From Rhizopus sp. PT2906 (Eukaryota; Mucoromycota; Mucoromycetes; Mucorales; Rhizopodaceae), in NCBI GenBank assembly GCA_025529335.1, contig JAMYHX010000062.1:1-64000 (forward strand): a DNA stretch of 64,000 nucleotides, in the 5' to 3' direction. The notes below the pieces were generated by a model, which saw nothing but the letters and a program-made list of their open reading frames with translations, did no database searches and was not told the origin of the DNA. Positions 31,571-41,472 of the stretch are shown one piece after another. Both the position numbers and the translations under genes were made by a program. The stretch's first letter is position 1; each line of letters starts with the position of its first letter.

Positions 31571-31577
31571 ATGTTTA
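31299..31577 (+). repeat. Second copy of the CACTACATGCACCAGA repeat family
   Basis: The left end matches the MITE-like element at 4223-4243. After a unique insert of about 160 bp, the sequence acaacataaaattagaataa and the following 80 bp match 4264-4371 with small gaps, up to the shared catgttta. No right terminal repeat was found downstream, so this copy is either larger, truncated, or a promoter module shared between related genes. Confidence 0.55.
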
Positions 31578-32243
31578 ACGTGAATGCTATACATTCAAAA
31601 GTTCAAGCTTCACTGAAGAAGCACATCGATTCTATCCTGGAGGAAATTGAAGTAAGATATTTCTGCAACGTCTTGAGTTTGTTCATTAGCTTTCTTTTTT
31701 ACCTTCAAAAACTTGGCAATTTGGATTGCCTTAAAGAAGCCACTTCGGTTGATGGACAGCAACCCCCAATGAAGAAGAATTCTTAAATGAAAACGCACAT
31801 GATGCTGATTCTGGTGCCCAGTTGGAGTCTGCTAGTTCTTCTGGCTCCAAATTTCCTGACTGCAATCTATCTACTGCCAAGTTTTTTGGCAACTTTGTGA
31901 ATGGAAGTAGTTCAATAAGCGTAACCTACCACTAAAATGTAACGAGCCTCCAATTATGTTTCTAGCCTGTTTCTATCTCTTTATTTACTTTTGATTTATT
32001 CGTTTTAGGAGTAATAAGCGTTTGAATGAGATATCAAACTCTATGCTCTCGGTTAGTGAGTCTCCATCTTATTGTAATCATAGTGCTCATCCTCTCTCTT
32101 TTTTTTTTTTTTTTTTTTTTTCTACGCATAGACTAATGTAGTTGTAATAGAAGGACAAAAAAGCTATCGATTCACGACGCCTGACCACAGTTCCGATGAT
32201 TCGTATCGTCCAAAGTTTAGAAAAGCTCAATTGAACGTGTTAT
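31571..32243 (+). pseudogene. Possible multi-exon lineage-specific gene, frame broken
   Basis: Coding-like pieces can be read in order on the plus strand: MFNVNAIHSKVQASLKKHID from 31571, then NEEEFLNENAHDADSGAQLE, SNKRLNEISNSMLS after an acceptor near 32009, and TNVVVIEGQKSYRFTTPDHS ending at a stop at 32241-32243. No GT-AG junction I tried between the first two pieces keeps the frame. A T26 run sits in the last candidate intron. It may be a broken member of a family carried by the repeat at 31299. The function is unknown. Confidence 0.35.
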
Positions 32244-32551
32244 AAGACCTAGTACACTTTGGAACGTCTTTTTCATCAGACCATTCCATAATAATGAGAA
32301 AGTATAAAGCATATGAACGAGACCAAAATTAAAACAGGTCTCTTCGTGAACATGGATTGCTTGATACGTAACGCGCCTTCTTGAAAATGAGAACACAGAA
32401 TTCTTTGTAGAAAGAGATATCGCACTGACTCTTCGCTTATTCGTATAAATTGTATAATAAGATTTGTATAATGAGAAGTTTTATTCTCAAAAAGGGATGT
32501 CTAATAAGACTATTTATCACATCTTATGTAATTACATTACTACTATTGGTG

Positions 32552-32659
32552 TTAAAACTCTTTCCATAGAGCATCAAACTGCGCCTGGAACTCTTGAATA
32601 CAAAGAGGAATATTGGTAATAAGTACATTTTCTCTATTCTTGAAACGAGCCCTAGTATT

Positions 32660-32697
<38 letters not shown>

Positions 32698-33942
32698 AAA
32701 AAAAAAGTGTAAGTTTGAGATTGACCTTGAATGTGATTTTTTACCCTTTGGACCAGTTGAAACTTCCGTTCACTAGCGTTTGACCGTCGACAATGACAAA
32801 TTTATTATGCATGTAGCCCTGGCTATATAAATATATACAGTATCAGACACACAAGGGCTTAGACGAATAGGACAAATACTTACGTATGATCCGTCTTAAA
32901 GGGTATACCATATGATTCCGATAGTCTTTTTGCATCTGCACCTTTACCTGCCGCCTGTTGATTATCAGTAATAATTCGAATAGCTACCTTTCGTTTCTTG
33001 GCGGCAATGAGTGCATTTGCAATATCATCGTCCGTGAATGCAAATACGCAGATATCCAATGTCTTTGTGGCCGAGTTTAGTACAGAAATGAATGCCTACT
33101 TTATAGTATAAACTTTTTTTTGTTCAGCTCTTTTATATACATATAAACATCACCTTAAAGCTTTCTTTTGAAGGGAAAAAGAAGGCTTTAGCAAAGTAAC
33201 CGTTGGGTAGGGAATTGGATGAAGTCATGTCTAGGAAATACTTGTGGATTGCCTTGGCACCTGCTCCTTCTTTTACAACAGAAAGAGCTGTTTCATTGGA
33301 CGGTACGAGTTGATCGCCGTTCTTCTTCTTACGGGGCGATTGCTTTTTCTTAGGTGTATCCTTGACAGGTACAATGGCATTTACATCATCATCATCTACT
33401 TTAGGTGGTACATAATCATCATCCGAGTCGCCAAATTCATCTTCAAAGTCCTCTTCCTCCTCACGCCACGATAAATCATCGTCATCATGTATCCGTTGAT
33501 TCTTCTTTTCTTCCTTTACTGGCTTTTCGAAAACAGGCTTTTCGGACATAGGATACTTATCCCCGTTCAAGGCCGATTCAACAGCAGATACTACACAGAC
33601 TTGCATCCATTCGACCAAAGCACGCTCTCGATCAAAATGACACGCCTTGGATGCACTCTCAAAGATCGTATTCACTGTTCGTAATGTATTACTGGGACTA
33701 TTGGATTTATTGGATATGAGCCTTTTGATATGTTGAGTTGCTTCTTGCTTTAGCTCTGCGTCACTGGAAATACTATGCGCGCATCGCATCGACTAATAGA
33801 AAACAGTTTTAAAATTTTTTTTTTCTCTTTGTTCCTAAAGTCGTACCTTATCCAGAAAGGCATTAAAGTTATTATCCTTGAAATCTTTAATAGAAAGCGC
33901 TGGTGGCTTTGGTATACAAAATAGTTGGTATAGTTGATCCAT
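32552..33942 (-). CDS. Phospholipase D-like nuclease (MitoPLD/Zucchini type)
   Basis: Single-HKD PLD-superfamily protein. Exons read MDQLYQLFCIPKPPALS, a helical region (SMRCAHSISSDAELKQEATQ) and an acidic linker (EEEEDFEDEFGDSDDDYVPP). The catalytic domain follows: YFAKAFFFPSKESFKAFISV, LDICVFAFTDDDIANALIAA, then YMHNKFVIVDGQTLVNGSFN, which holds H-x-K-x4-D. The domain ends CIQEFQAQFDALWKEF at 32552. One HKD means it should act as a homodimer, as in mitochondrial cardiolipin hydrolase and the piRNA nuclease Zucchini. There is no clear N-terminal membrane anchor. The last intron contains 35 consecutive A (32661-32695). Confidence 0.85.
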
Positions 33943-36169
33943 ATTTTTTTTTCTTTTGGGAGGAGTAAAAGAAAAAGAAAATAGTAAAAGGGCTAAAGAG
34001 TATATATAGTAGTAATGAGCCTCAATTTGTGTAACTGAAAGTGGTTTAATGAAAGTTTGTGTTCTGCAACTTTACTATATTGAGCATACAAGGCCTTTCT
34101 GTTACTAGTGCTTAAGTTTTCTTTATACGTAATGTTCAATGACGAACTCAAAGACTATAAAGAGCTCTGTTAAGGGCAAGCATGATTTACTGTTAATTTA
34201 TTGCTTAAAGCAAGCAAACTGGTTGTCTATGGTCGTTACGGTTCAAACATAAAATTCATTCGTGTTCTCAATATGGCTTGTCCTATCAGATTTCTTGGCG
34301 ATATTTTTTTTACATTTTACCTTTCAGAGGGCACATCCAGAAAAGCAATCTACTGTCAACGTGCATCCTTGTACTCTGCCCTATGGCTCTGGTGTTTTCA
34401 CTCATAACGTAGCCGTCTGATGCACACATTTTTTCTTTCAGATATATCCTTTCTGCAATATACACAAAGGTACCTCTCCTGGAACTGATTATAGACCCCG
34501 GCGTTTTCTTTTATGCGTGAACTTTTAATCAAGATAAGCAACGGTTCAAATAGAAATAACTGCTGATCCAACAATTCATGTGGAGAAAAACATAATTCAT
34601 TGTTTTAGTTATCTTCTTGATGAACCTTTTGTTTCCATTTTCATCTTTTTTATATTCTGTGTTTTTCATACGCTCATTTGACAAGGGTAGCTTCACCTTG
34701 ATATCACATTATTAAAACCGTTTGTTAACTTGTTTGGTTTCTCTAGACTGATTTTCATTAGCTTTCAGGTAAAGATGATTCCAACAGCATCTGTCTTTAT
34801 TGTAAGGTAGACTGATATATGAATGAAAAAATTTTTGGATTGCCCTGGAAAAGGTATATGTGAGCTAAATATGACAGATTACTGTAGGTTTCTTTACTGA
34901 GACTAAACGCACCTCATCTATAGACAACTGACTATCACATCACCGAAGGACTAATGGAATGTTTTTATTATGAGTCATGGTTTTATTACATTACTTTTAT
35001 GATGGTTTGCCTTGTACAACTTTGCCTATCAGGACAAATGAAATGTCTCAATGCTTAGCATTACCTAGTTTAAAGAAACAAGCATTCAATCGAACAGATC
35101 ATATATCAATCCTTAAAAGGTTAGTATCAGTTAATGCTTGTCTCTTTCTGAATTATCCAATCGATAACATGTTAAAGTTTTGTTTTTTTCTGCAGATGGT
35201 TTCGGAGTCTATGGAAACAGATAGGGTTGAGTTTCGAATGCATTGACTTTAAGCAGCAAACAATAACATATGCTCTTTAAGGGAAATTTAATTCTTTCTA
35301 TTGTTTCTTTATCAATGAATGAAACTTTTTCATTCTCTCATGTTCAACAAAGATGCGCCATTTTCGAATTTGAAATAAACAAAGAGTCATATGTAACTTG
35401 TCATCCATTCATGCTTCTAATCTTGTGTCAGTCTATGCAAAAAAAAAGAAGGTGTTGCTTTATACCATTTATTCTTTTGTAAATATATATGATTATTCAT
35501 GTACTTTATGTCCCTATCCATACTTTCTCAACTAGTTTTGTTATAAAGCATAGTTTTCAATAAATAATGATAATGATTATTGTAGATCCTTATCTGAAAC
35601 TCTTTTTATGCAGATCTGTTCTAGACAAGATAAGCTTTATTACGATTCTACTTTGAACAATGATTGGGTTTGAAGCAAGAAAACTTTGAATAAGGTTTAT
35701 CAATGTTGAATGTAGTTCAAACATGTTTGCTTCACACACAAAGGTTACACCGTGGGCGTGTTCTTTTTATACACAATAATGACGAATTGACTTTTTAGAA
35801 CGCCCATTGTGGGTCATGTGATCAAAGACGCGTTTATTTTCAAGATAGCAAACATGTTTCTTTACGTTAAGCTTATGAGAACGCGCAATTGTTTATGTTT
35901 TAATAGTGAAAAAAGAATATGATCATTCTCCGAGAGGCCGTGTCTCAGGTAATATTTTTCGAGAATTTAACCGGAGAATGAATTAAGCCAATAATACAAT
36001 CAGAATAGTTTCACCCTATTTCATCATATCGTCTTACCAAGTACGCACAGACAATTTGACACACACAAGGCAATGGCTACTATTTCGTTTATAAACCGGT
36101 TAATTTGATATTCAGAATTTTACCCTTTTTTTTTATATAATTTGTATTTTTTGTGAAAAGGGAAAAAAA
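33943..36169. other. Long gene-free region upstream of a regulator gene
   Basis: About 2.2 kb with only short, unconvincing frames. It should contain the promoters of the PLD-like gene (minus) and of the nuclear protein gene (plus, 36170). Notable signals are an ACGCGTTT box (35828), a 10-bp perfect inverted repeat (35923-35932 / 35972-35981) and an imperfect repeat, tgggcgtgttct / agaacgccca, at about 35753 and 35799. I found no TE or RNA gene. Confidence 0.4.
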
Positions 36170-37286
36170 ATGGAGAATAGTTACTACACATTAACACCAA
36201 CCTCTTCACAGACGTTTGCTTCCGAAGACAAACAAGAGAATGACAATGTTATCGACTGGCCACTGCCTACTCCCAGTCAATCAAGTAACGCTTTTCTACA
36301 TGTATTGGCACCTTCCGAGCTCAATATGTCCAATTTGATGGATCATTCGATATGGCCGTTAACAAATGCGGCGACACCATCCACCAGTACATCGACAAAC
36401 GCGAGTGCGAATTATATGGATACATTTAATCCTTTATTCACAAGCGCTTCGAGCTGGTTACCTGAAGTCAAACAAGAATGGCCACTACAGCATTTTTCTC
36501 TAGATCAACCCAAAAGACCACAAGTCATGATGTTTCCTCCAACACCACCCGAGACTGCACCACTGACACTCATGAATGAAGAAGGACCTAAAAATATGGG
36601 CTTCAATCCTATTGTGTATCCTCTTTCACGTCGAAAGTCAGCTCGTGAGATCACTCCACCGCCTTCAGCCAGCAATAGTCCACCGAAGAATTGTTTAGCC
36701 ATCAAACGTACCGTACGTCGAAAGTCAGACGAGACATACAACAAGCCTACTCGCACCTACCGTCGTCGGGCTTCTTCGCATCCTTCTGTCGCTTCTGTTG
36801 TTTCATTGACAGCTCATGAACCAGCAACACTCTACATCAATGGTATTGAACACATCAACTTTCTCTATTCGCATGAACGACAAGTGAGAGAATACACCAT
36901 TCGCACCGATGTCGAAAGTGTCAATATGGACGATGTACCAGAAGACTTTCGTGGTCAAAATGCTGTAAGTGATGTCATAATACGGTCATTGAATAAAATG
37001 ATTTAATGAATGATAGATCTATCCTAGAGCCAACGTGCCCAGAGAAGAATATGATGGAAACAGATGGGAATATGAAACAACTTGTAACAGATTGGGTTGG
37101 CAACTCTGCTGGTTAAACAAAAGTCAACTCTCCGGTCGTCGTGGTCTCATCCAGAGAGCTGTGGATTCTTATCGCAATCGTCATGCCGAAATGCGTTCGC
37201 GCCGTGTAACTCGTCAAGAAAAATTGGCAAATGGCACGCTTAGAAAACGAAGAGTTAAAAAGTCAAACGATGGAGTTTTCATGTAA
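36170..37286 (+). CDS. Nuclear regulator-like protein with conserved C-terminal domain of unknown function
   Basis: Exons 36170-36964 and 37017-37286 give 354 residues. The N-terminal two thirds are disordered and rich in Ser, Thr and Pro, with SP/TP sites and basic patches (RRKSAREITPPP, KRTVRRKSDE, RTYRRRASSH), as in a transcriptional regulator. The C-terminal 130 residues look structured: HERQVREYTIRTDVESVNMD, then YPRANVPREEYDGNRWEYET, CNRLGWQLCWLNKSQ and GRRGLIQRAVDSYRNRHAEM. I remember this block from uncharacterised fungal proteins (a DUF-type domain) but cannot name it firmly. No known DNA-binding motif is present. Confidence 0.75.
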
Positions 37287-37500
37287 TTCATCTTAATCCT
37301 ATACATTTTTTTTCCTTTGCATTTTCCTTTTTTTTAATTAAAACATTGTAAATACACCAAAACGAGCAAGTCCAGAACTTTGTTTGTTTACCACGTTTTT
37401 TTTTTTAAATATGTCATATCATACGTTTATTGACAGCCGTGTTTTATGATGCCATCTCATTGGATATAGTTGATGTCATTTAGTGTTTTATTCATATGAT

Positions 37501-38179
37501 TTACAATGCAAAACGGACCTTCTTTGCCTTTTTCGTTTCCTGAGCAACGCAAAAATAAAACAATGAGTTTCTATAACAACAAGTCATTGATTCACATACC
37601 ACAGGATTTTCTTTTTCTCGCATTGTTTTTATCTTTTGTTTTCTTGATTCAGCCTTCTTTTTCTTTTTGGATTCGAGATATTCTCGTTTCACTTGTTCCT
37701 GTGCAGAACGATTAGCTTCATTTTGAGTTTCTCTTTATTTATTACCAATTGCTCTTTCTTGTCTTCTTTCTTTTGCTCCTTTTGTGCTTCCTTCTCTTCC
37801 ATTACTTTGGCAACTTGCAGCTATATGCAAACACTTAAGTGGGACTGAAAAATGGATGGCATTTAGTCTTACTCTTTTAGCAAGCTTTTTGTTTTCTCTT
37901 TCTGCTTCTTTCCCAGCTGCTTGTTCAATCAATTCCAACATGGCATTCTAAAACTTGTTTAATCTAAAAACGACTTAGATCTTGATCATGTCTTACTTTA
38001 TCGCTCAAAAACTTTGGATTATCCAGCTCTCCTCTTGATTTCTTTTTATGCTTTGTGATCTTGGTTTTCTTTGAGGGTATCTTTTTCTAAAAATGTATCT
38101 ATTTAGTTTCATATATATACAAATCAGGTCATGTCAATGTTACATTGCTCATGTTGAAAGGAATGGAGAACTTGACCAT
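37501..38179 (-). CDS. Small basic nucleolar-like protein
   Basis: Six short exons, all joined in frame with GT-AG introns, encode about 140 very Lys/Glu-rich residues. The probable start is MVKFSIPFNMSN at 38179, then KKIPSKKTKITKHKKKSRGE, NPKFLSDKNAMLELIEQAAG, a charged helix (LQVAKVMEEKEAQKEQKKED), VKREYLESKKKKKAESRKQK and the end ETKKAKKVRFAL. The charged coiled coil and KKVRF-type tail resemble ribosome-biogenesis factors, but no specific family is recognised. The junction via donor 37738 and acceptor 37691 is required to keep the frame. The first exon is the least certain. Confidence 0.6.
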
Positions 38180-38288
38180 TTCATTGAAAGAGTGGCTTTG
38201 ATGCCACGTTTTAAATCCCGGTACATTCAAAGTCAATTAAAAAAAAACCAAAACCGCTTTAACCTTTGCAACTGATAAAGAAAAGGTG

Positions 38289-38306
38289 AACACTATATGC
38301 ACCAGA
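38289..38306 (+). repeat. Third locus with the ACACTAYATGCACCAGA end motif
   Basis: aacactatatgcaccaga matches the outward ends at 4223 and 31299 with one or two differences. It lies about 80 bp beyond the 3' end of the TE-like gene at 38386-39611. That fits an element boundary, but no partner end is found on the other side. Confidence 0.5.
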
Positions 38307-38385
38307 TTTAAGCTCAGGTTCTTTATGCATAAATACTATGTTGAACAGTTCTTGTTTTATTGCTTGTACAAAATGCTGTTGTCAT

Positions 38386-39611
38386 TTAGACCAAGGTTAA
38401 TGCAAACTGGGCTCGTATAATGGCGAAAGAGAGGGCCAAATGAGCTTTCTCAGCTTGTTGAAACATATGCTTTGCTAAAGACTTGAGTTGTTTGACTGTT
38501 AAGCTATCACCACAAAAGTAAGGAGAGGTCTTTTCGGACAGGACATTAAGGATATGTCTGAGAATTCGATCTTCGTAAGTAGAACATACGTAGTTGCGGA
38601 CCAGTGTTTCGTATTGTTTAGCCATGGATGATACAATGGTCATATATCCTTCACTTGCGTACTTGTCTAAATCAGATTGAGTAAGAGAAGTAGATTCACA
38701 AAAGGCCTTGAAGCTCTTCTTGATACTATCAGAGGCATGTTTTCCTTGGCCAGCAAAGATGGAAAATATGTTATAGAACAGATTTTGAGTAACCACAGGT
38801 AGTTCTTCACCATTCTCGAGAAGTTCCAAGAAATAATAATTAGCAAAGATGGACCCAGCGTATACCAGTTGAGTAATGTGGTCAACTGCTTCTTGAACCA
38901 AAGTAACGAACTTGGGATATTTGCAGGTATTGGACAAAGATGTCTTGATTACAAAAGTTTTCTCGACGGTATCCTTAGCTTTGGAGGCTTCGTTTTCGCC
39001 TTATTCATAGGACATAACTTGCTGGAGGAGCGAGAGTGATCGGTTCCACCACAAGAAGGACATCGTACTTGTTTTTGCTCATTATTTGACGTCTTATTCT
39101 TTTCTTTCTCCTTTTTAAGTGCTTCAGTCTTATCAGCCTTGTCTTGATATTTCTTGGAGGTCTTGATGGGAGCAGAAGTACAGCTAATGGAAGGAGTAGG
39201 AGCAGGTAATACAGCTTGAACACTTGTATCTTTGTTGACTATAGGTATAGATGTCTTTTCATTGATGACAACATTTGAAGGACCAGGAGCAGATGTGTCT
39301 TTAACAGCTTTCAAAATAGTACGGATGTTCTTATCTATTACAACAATCTGTTATAAAACAGATAGAACTAATAGATGTTTATCTTTACCTTTTCTAAGTA
39401 ATGGAATTTCTTGGAAGTCATCATCACTTGCTTCAAAAGCTGTGTTTTTGAATAAACTTGTTTGCGTTTGTGCAAACAAAGAAGGGAACCCGCGATCGAC
39501 AACTAAATAGGCCCTTAATAAATGCCATATCGACTATATATCTTACATACTTTTCCCTTTGTTACGCTTTGCCTTTGGAGGTGGAGGGTTATCGTCTTTC
39601 TTTCGCTTCAT
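38386..39611 (-). pseudogene. Transposon-type zinc-knuckle gene with a frame break
   Basis: Exons read MKRKKDDNPPPPKAKRNKGK, then VDRGFPSLFAQTQTSLFKNT, IVVIDKNIRTILKAVKDTSA, a Lys-rich linker, and a knuckle-like Cys/His motif (RCPSCGGTDHSRSSS, then CPMNK). In that frame translation stops at 38949. From about 38998 a different frame is open for about 200 codons (CKYPKFVTLVQEAVDHITQL ... SFAIIRAQFALTLV) to 38386. It has no ATG of its own, so a 1- or 2-base shift near 38995-39003 splits one gene. The general wording recalls multi-copy Mucorales element proteins; the superfamily is not known to me. Confidence 0.55.
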
Positions 39612-39924
39612 ATTGAAGTAAAGAAAAGCAGAAAGGGGAAAGTAACTGTGGATAGCCTTGTCATGCTAAATTAACGATCGACAACATTGTTTTTATTATT
39701 AATTAATCATATTTTATTTGATAGTAAAATGGTTCTCGATTAAAAAAGCACTCCACTTTTGACACACTGCACTTCTTAGTATGATCCTCAAAGTAGTTTT
39801 CTTTATAAAAGTGATGGGATAAGGATACTAAAATGACACACGATGACCATGAACCATCATCTAAACACCAGGAACAGTGATCGAAGAAGTAGCAGTAAAG
39901 AAGGGAAAGAAGAGGCACAAACCC

Positions 39925-41098
39925 TAATGCCATCCACATGCTCCATGATGAAATAGCAGTACGTAATTCCTACACACGTATGCAGCATGTGTCTGGCTGA
40001 TATGTTGAAAGTACTGCTCAAAGTCATGTCATTGACGGAGACTATCATTTCTACTGCTGCTTCTCAAAGTAAGAACGATGTCACGGAAGTTTCTGTCAAT
40101 ATACTCAATAGGAATAGCTGCGGCAACTTCTTCCATCGTTGGCAGGTTGTGAGTGCGTTTGTCATCTCCTTTAATCAAGTGCATTCTCATCGATGAACTG
40201 ATGATAATATAAGATGACCCGCTTTCGGTAGAGCCATTGCTGTTAGCTCTATCTTCGCTGTTGATTCTGGAACTCTCATGGTTGCTCAATATTTCATATG
40301 CATGACGATAAATGCGTGCGAAGGGATTGCATTGAGAAAGCAGAATTGAAGGGTTTTCTATAATCTCGTTGTCCAAATTTTCATTTCTTTCTGATCGTCT
40401 CTGAGCATCATATGAAGGATCATAGATGTACAATTGAGCATATGAAGGTACGTTGCCTTCAGCTGGAAGTAGTGACCCTTGACGGTGACAAAGGGCGCTG
40501 TGGATCTGAAAAGTGTCCACCTCTGTTATTGTTGGCATTACGCTCCTCTGCTGAGATAATGTCACATCCCAAAGAGGTAAACGCAAAGGCAGCGTCGTAT
40601 TGACGAAGGCTGCCCTTGAAGGGATGGCCTTGAGTGTCTGTACTTGCAAGCAAGTTCTTCAAGTACTCAGGTGGATCAGACAAGAGCTGCAGCTGGACTA
40701 ATCCCTGCTTGCAGCATGACTCCTAGGTAGGATTTCTCATCGAAGATGTATCTTGCCTCTCATCGAACCAGTGCAAGGCATGACAGTGTGAGCATTCCTT
40801 GTCCATACGTCCAAGATCCAAAGGACGAAGGCGAGAAAGCTGCGAAATATAAGCAGCAGAAATGGTCTGAGAAGGTTCTACTCTAGGCCTTCCCCTGCGT
40901 CTTACTGGTCCTGCCTTCCTGCTCTTCTTGTTCAGCTCGACGTCTACGTTGTGATGCTGCAACCCATTCTCTGCACACTTGACAGGTGCGATAACGTGAA
41001 TCTGCTGGTAAATGTGCATGGCAGGATGAGCAGTTAGTAGTAAGTACGGTAACGGTATTATTATTATTGCTCATATTATTGTTCATATTATTGTTCAT
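39925..41098 (-). pseudogene. Helitron Rep/helicase N-terminal fragment, degenerate
   Basis: Pieces in three frames follow the order of fungal Helitron proteins. They are a zinc-binding start (CSSCHAHLPADSRYRTCQVC), GRMDKECSHCHALHWFDERQ, then CCKQGLVQLQLLSDPPEYLK, the Helitron_like_N core (FQIHSALCHRQGSLLPAEGN, YAQLYIYDPSYDAQRR, NPFARIYRHAYEI), MEEVAAAIPIEY, and a decayed THAAYV...NYVLLFHHGACGWH. Breaks are a frame change near 40905, TAG at about 40725, a frame change near 40510 and stops below 40029. The HUH rolling-circle motif and the helicase are missing, so this is a dead 5' remnant. Confidence 0.85.
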
Positions 41099-41472
41099 GT
41101 ACTAATGTAAGATCAAGCGTTAGTGAAACAGGTCCTAGTGCAATGCTTTTAAGAAAGAGCTTATTTTTGGATGTATGTACCTAAAGGTTCTTATTGAAGG
41201 TGCAATATATATTATATATTATGAATATAAGAAAATAAGAAAAAAAAAAAAAAAAAAAAAAAGAGAGTAAAACGGGATCAAGGTACGACGGTGGCAATAT
41301 AAAGCATGTGTGCTCGTGCATGCGTCGCATGTTCGGTCCGGTACAGGTGGTAAAGAAGAAAGCAGTCCTTTTCTTTATTACTCCGGCGTTTGTGCGGTAA
41401 ATGTGCGGCAAAATGCTTGTGTAACTTGCATATTTTTTTTTTCTAATTCCAGTATATATATTAGTGGAAAGT
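41097..41472. other. Spacer between the Helitron relic and the Gag-domain gene
   Basis: About 375 bp with AT repeats (41206-41226) and a poly-A of 23 (41239-41261). No gene-like frame is seen. It would hold the terminator of the Gag-domain gene. Confidence 0.4.
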
